Positions 60,532 to 64,000 of a stretch of DNA of 64,000 nucleotides are shown one piece after another. The notes beneath the pieces were generated by a model, which saw nothing but the letters and a program-made list of their open reading frames with translations, was not told the DNA's origin and did no database searches. The stretch spans positions 62,001-126,000 of the forward strand of contig BGZK01000890.1 of NCBI GenBank assembly GCA_005406025.1, given 5' to 3'. Within the stretch, counting starts at the first letter, position 1; every line of letters starts with the position of its first letter. The stretch is from Eumeta japonica (lineage: Eukaryota > Arthropoda > Insecta > Lepidoptera > Psychidae). Made by a program: the position numbers and the translations under genes.

Positions 60532-60542
60532 CTCTGCTACCA
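60532..60542 (-). other. Primer-binding site, initiator tRNA-Met
   Basis: TGGTAGCAGAG on the minus strand abuts the 5' LTR with no spacer. It is complementary to the last 11 bases of animal initiator tRNA-Met (CTCTGCTACCA). This differs from Drosophila copia, known to prime from an internal part of that tRNA. Confidence 0.88.
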
Positions 60543-60746
60543 TAAAGGAATTCGGGTTGCAAATGTGGACAGATAAATAAACTCACTGCTTGTAATTAAT
60601 ATATAATATGGTTTTATTGCGACTATCGAATGTTATAAAAACGGGAACATGCGGGAATATGAACAATGACATTTCGCTATTGACAGTAGCGCCACAAAAG
60701 TGCGATAAAAAAGAATTAATATTGGGTGCGTTCATAAACACTAACA
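60543..60746 (-). repeat. 5' LTR of the copia element
   Basis: This 204-bp LTR is the promoter-side copy for minus-strand transcription. It is identical to the 3' LTR except for longer A runs (+1 and +2). It ends directly at the tRNA primer site. Confidence 0.93.
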
Positions 60747-60751
60747 GTGAT
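60747..60751. repeat. Target-site duplication of the copia insertion, right
   Basis: GTGAT matches 56322-56326. Confidence 0.9.
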
Positions 60752-62166
60752 GATAAATTAAATGACAAACTATAAATCAAATGATAAATCTATAACCTCA
60801 CAATTTTTTTACGTTAATTAAAATTATATATAAATATATATTTTTTACAATTATTTCATTAATTAAAAAAATAATAATTTCGATTTTGGTGATTACGTAA
60901 GAAAAATTAGAAATAAACATGTATTTAATTCAAATACGTGAAATAAATAATTAAAAAAAAAAACGATGAATCACCCGGAATGTGTTTTTGAACTTTGCCC
61001 ACACGCGCCGCATATCGCTAAAACGGCTATCGGATACTGGCGACAAATAAAAACAGACAAAGACGCGTTGTCGCGATAAAAAAGAAACCGTCATCGTCAC
61101 TCGAACGACGGTTCATGGAGAATCGGCCAAGAGCGAGAAAAACTATACGAAACGAATTCCGTAGCTTTTACACGAGGTGGGTAATAATTCAGTAACACAT
61201 AAACTATGTTTTTTATTCGTTTCGGAATAACAAATGCGAGTTTTTGAAGCTTTTTTTTTATCAAAAAGAATAGACAGTACGAGCTTATGCCGAATGACGG
61301 ACGAACATGAAACTTTTTCAAAATGTTTAGAAAAGCTATACAGTAGTTTATTTATACGTCACACGTCAAATACGCGATGAAGCTGTGGATATTTTCCCGT
61401 GTCTGATAAAAAAAAATTGTCCTAGGTGGACCAGCCTACGCAAAACAAATATAAATTATGCGATGAAACTTTCCTCGGGAATTGTGCTACAATTACGCAA
61501 AAATCTACACAATGATACATCAATGATTTATGAGATTAGCTCAACTCGACCAGATACTTTGTTCTAAATTAATTGGTATATTATTTAAAGACAGATCAAA
61601 AATGCGGCATAAACTGCCGTATTTTTGTCTCACGTTAATTTAGAAGTTTGATATTTTTACACTTTTACCACGCTCGCTTAGTTAAATCTTTTGACGCAGT
61701 CTGCCTGGAGCATTCGCTCATGACTTGTCGTAGATTGCTTATTAGAGAAATTATCACATATATCATTTCGTTAGTAGTGTTAATATTATTGACAAATCGG
61801 CTTAGTTAAGGTCGCTCGATTGAGCGGATCTTGTTGGTCACTCGCTCTCAATCAGTGATTGTTTTGGTAGTTTGGCGGTCGGGGGGGAGCCTCCAGCTGG
61901 AACTATTCTGGGCGTGATTGACTCAATCGGGTGTGTCTTTGTGTGTCTCCATTAATTGGATCGATAGGATACGTTTTTCCAGTGGTATGATGTTCAATAC
62001 GTCTTTAAAACTCTTTCTGTTCCTGGGACAGTCGAAAGCGTATCTGTTAGTGATTTAAATATACGAAAGTCCAAATCGGGGTTTCAAGTTCAGGAGGCTG
62101 TAGAGTTGAGTATATGGTTTTAATTTCAACTGGATACCTCCACGCTTTCCCGAGATATAGGGTCCT
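60752..62166. other. Non-coding interval
   Basis: No supported gene. A hairpin-like AAATGCGGCA-TAAAC-TGCCGTATTT lies near 61600-61625. Confidence 0.45.
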
Positions 62167-62264
62167 GACAGACAGACAGACAGATCAGACGGGCGGACGG
62201 ACGGACAACAAGGTGATCCTACAAGGCTTCAGTTTTTCCTTTTAGTTGCGGAACCCTAAAAACG
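62167..62264 (+). repeat. Lepidopteran GGAACCCTAAA repeat end
   Basis: GACAGACAGACAGACAGATC, GGACGGACGGACAACAAGG, TGATCCTACAAGG and TGCGGAACCCTAAAAA follow the standard order of this family. This is the clearest of the copies here. Confidence 0.7.
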
Positions 62265-62274
62265 TGATTTTATA

Positions 62275-62420
62275 GAAAGAAAGAAAGACAGACATTTATT
62301 AATTGCTCAGGGACAAAGTACGACTATACAAAAGATTACATAACGCGAAACCTAATATTAATATTTTTAATCTAAGAGACTATCCTTCGCGTCCTTAGCG
62401 ATTAGATGGCCTCAGCTTTT
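62275..62420 (-). mobile_element. Probable LINE 3' end
   Basis: On the minus strand, sequence leads to AATAAA (62295-62300) and then a short TTTC tandem tail (62275-62287), the usual end of a non-LTR element. No coding part was recognised and the left limit is a guess. Confidence 0.35.
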
Positions 62421-64000
62421 GCAATGAGTCGAGAAAAACTCAAAAGATTTTAAGGCAGTGCCAACATCCACACCGAGCCTGTATACATGTATATAATTGT
62501 TGTACTCAACAGGAACACAATATTTTACTAAACAAATTGACAACAATTGACCATAAATAAATAATAGCCTATCCATAAACAGACGCTCAATAATTTTACT
62601 ATAATTACTATAACAATAAATATTAATAATTTATTGTAACACTAAAAACTTTTACGTGTACTAATAAATAAACTAATAATATACTATATAAAGTGAAATT
62701 CTTATATAAATTAATATATTTCATCGGATATGCACCAAGTAGGGCGAAGGTTATCAACGGTAACTTATACGTCAGTGGCTTTGAGAATATTCACCAAAAA
62801 AATATTAGGATAGCACATGAAAGCTAAATGTTAGAATGCACTTTGACCATGGAATTTCCATCCGTGTTCCATTAGTGCATCCATCGTATGGAAATTGGAC
62901 AAAACGTGGGATTTACTTTTGCATAAAGGAGGTATTTTACGAACGCACGGAGCCCCGGGCTGCAGCTTGTACGCTATTAATTTGAAAACGTCATTGTGAA
63001 ACGGAAGTGTTTATTGACTATCGTTTCGGCGCGTTTCGGCATAATTTTTTTTTTTTCACAAAAGCAATGGATACGTACATTACAGCCGGCAGTCAATCTC
63101 GTTCGCGACCGAGAGTTGGCCAACGTCACGCAAAGTTTCCGGACGAACTTGTGGTGGCGAAATCGTTTGTCAAAAAAAAAAACAAATACTACGATATTGA
63201 CGTTTCTGTCATACTTTAGCTCGATTTAGTAAAAAGTGTACGAAGTTTAGGCCGGATTTGAAACGTCTTTGATTTGTTACAACAACCATCGTCGGATTCG
63301 GTCGTATGACATAAGAAATAATTTACAATTACCATTCTAAGTCAAAATCTGTACGGGCAACGGCATCAAAACCAAGATTAAAACTAAATTCATACTCTAA
63401 AAATACTATTGCGTCGAATTTGTAGTATTTACGCGACTCTCCCGGCTTTTAAAACTATCGGATACATGTCCACTGATTTCATTATTTTCATCCTGAACGT
63501 CGATGCGTGAATGCGCACGCGCTTCTCTTAAATATCGTTCGCATGCATACACCATAGACACATGTTTTGCTGCCTGTCAAAATTTTATGTTCTATTATTA
63601 CCGCTCAAGTCTTATAAACGGATGGGCGGATAAAATTGTCGCATTTAAGCGCATTACTGATTATGCTCCGCGAACGCACAAGATGTAATCCGAAATGAGT
63701 GTTCGCTATTTATCTTCCTGTTGTATAGAAATGGACACCGTCTTACGCACGTGCGCAGGACACGCGTGCCACTATGTTTCTACTTCCTGGTTCTAGTCAC
63801 TTCACAGCCCATTTAAGGGCGATACGACAGTTTGGTATCGACACGACACACTCCTTCGAGAACGTATCCAAGCGCGTCAGGGCAACCGGATTTGTTTGAC
63901 TGATGTGCCCTCTCACCCTACCGACGAGCCAAAAGCTGGGTACATTCGTGCACCGTTTATCATCAACCTATCACAGATCACACGCCGAGAGATAGATGCG
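62421..64000. other. Non-coding interval
   Basis: No supported gene, RNA or bounded repeat. Overlapping frames at 62996-63229 and 63503-63688 are unrecognised. The last 300 bases are moderately GC-rich. Confidence 0.45.

Larger units (their letters stand above)
56327..60746 (-). mobile_element. Ty1/copia LTR retrotransposon, full length
   Basis: A complete copia-type element of 4.42 kb lies in minus orientation, bounded by 5-bp target duplications (GTGAT). Parts in transcription order are: 5' LTR (60543-60746), tRNA primer site, gag, CCHC knuckle, aspartic protease, integrase, reverse transcriptase, RNase H, polypurine tract and 3' LTR (56327-56527). Integrase lies upstream of RT, which defines copia rather than gypsy order; there is no envelope gene. 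The LTRs differ only in two homopolymer lengths, indicating a very recent insertion. The coding region is interrupted by three frameshifts in short tracts and one stop codon. Whether these are real or sequence errors cannot be decided here. Confidence 0.95.

Noticed and set aside
1..64000. Known microRNAs, CRISPR arrays, rRNA, prokaryotic operons
   Set aside because: I looked by eye for common insect microRNA seeds, spaced direct repeats and conserved RNA motifs and found none; the sequence is eukaryotic nuclear DNA in character.

Overview
The window looks like nuclear DNA of a moth or butterfly (Lepidoptera). It is AT-rich, has long stretches without usable reading frames, and is full of dispersed-repeat ends typical of lepidopteran genomes: non-LTR tails with TTGAT repeats, the GGAACCCTAAA family, a Bm1-like SINE 3' end, and CGCGGCTTCGCCCGCGT-type retroposon heads. 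I found no convincing host protein-coding exon, tRNA, rRNA, known microRNA, CRISPR array or bacterial operon. Most open frames of 60-120 codons are chance frames, microsatellite translations or repeat-derived. The organism assignment is inference from repeat content.

Layout. 1-11.4 kb is AT-rich non-coding DNA containing the first copy (357-827) of a ~471-bp dispersed element. 11.48-12.20 kb holds a 5'-truncated, frameshifted non-LTR retrotransposon 3' end. 12.2-26 kb is non-coding with microsatellites, palindromes and GC-rich patches. 26-31 kb carries repeat fragments, a short inverted-repeat element (26736-26950), a Bm1-like SINE end and a repeat flanked by inverted GC-rich arms. 31.5-34 kb has a hairpin, an orphan transposon end and a 72-bp minisatellite. 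35-45 kb is a mosaic of retroposon fragments, a SINE-like unit and a 372-bp fold-back MITE (43212-43583). 45.8-46.3 kb is the second copy of the 471-bp element. 46.3-53.5 kb is featureless AT-rich DNA. 53.5-56.3 kb has more repeat debris.

The only substantial coding unit is a complete Ty1/copia LTR retrotransposon on the minus strand at 56327-60746. It has ~200-bp LTRs, a 5-bp target duplication (GTGAT), a primer-binding site matching the 3' end of initiator tRNA-Met, gag with a CCHC knuckle, aspartic protease, DD35E integrase, reverse transcriptase/RNase H and a polypurine tract. These parts would act together: gag forms the particle, protease matures it, RT/RNase H copies the RNA from the tRNA primer, and integrase inserts the cDNA. 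The reading frame is broken by three short-tract frameshifts and one stop codon, yet the LTRs differ only in two homopolymer lengths. The insertion is therefore very young, or the sequence contains residual homopolymer errors.

I did not find a clearly new biological system. The best candidates for follow-up are the near-identical 471-bp element pair, the fold-back MITE, the family joining a GC-rich head to degenerate GATTCC-like DNA and an RTE-like tail, and the 72-bp minisatellite.
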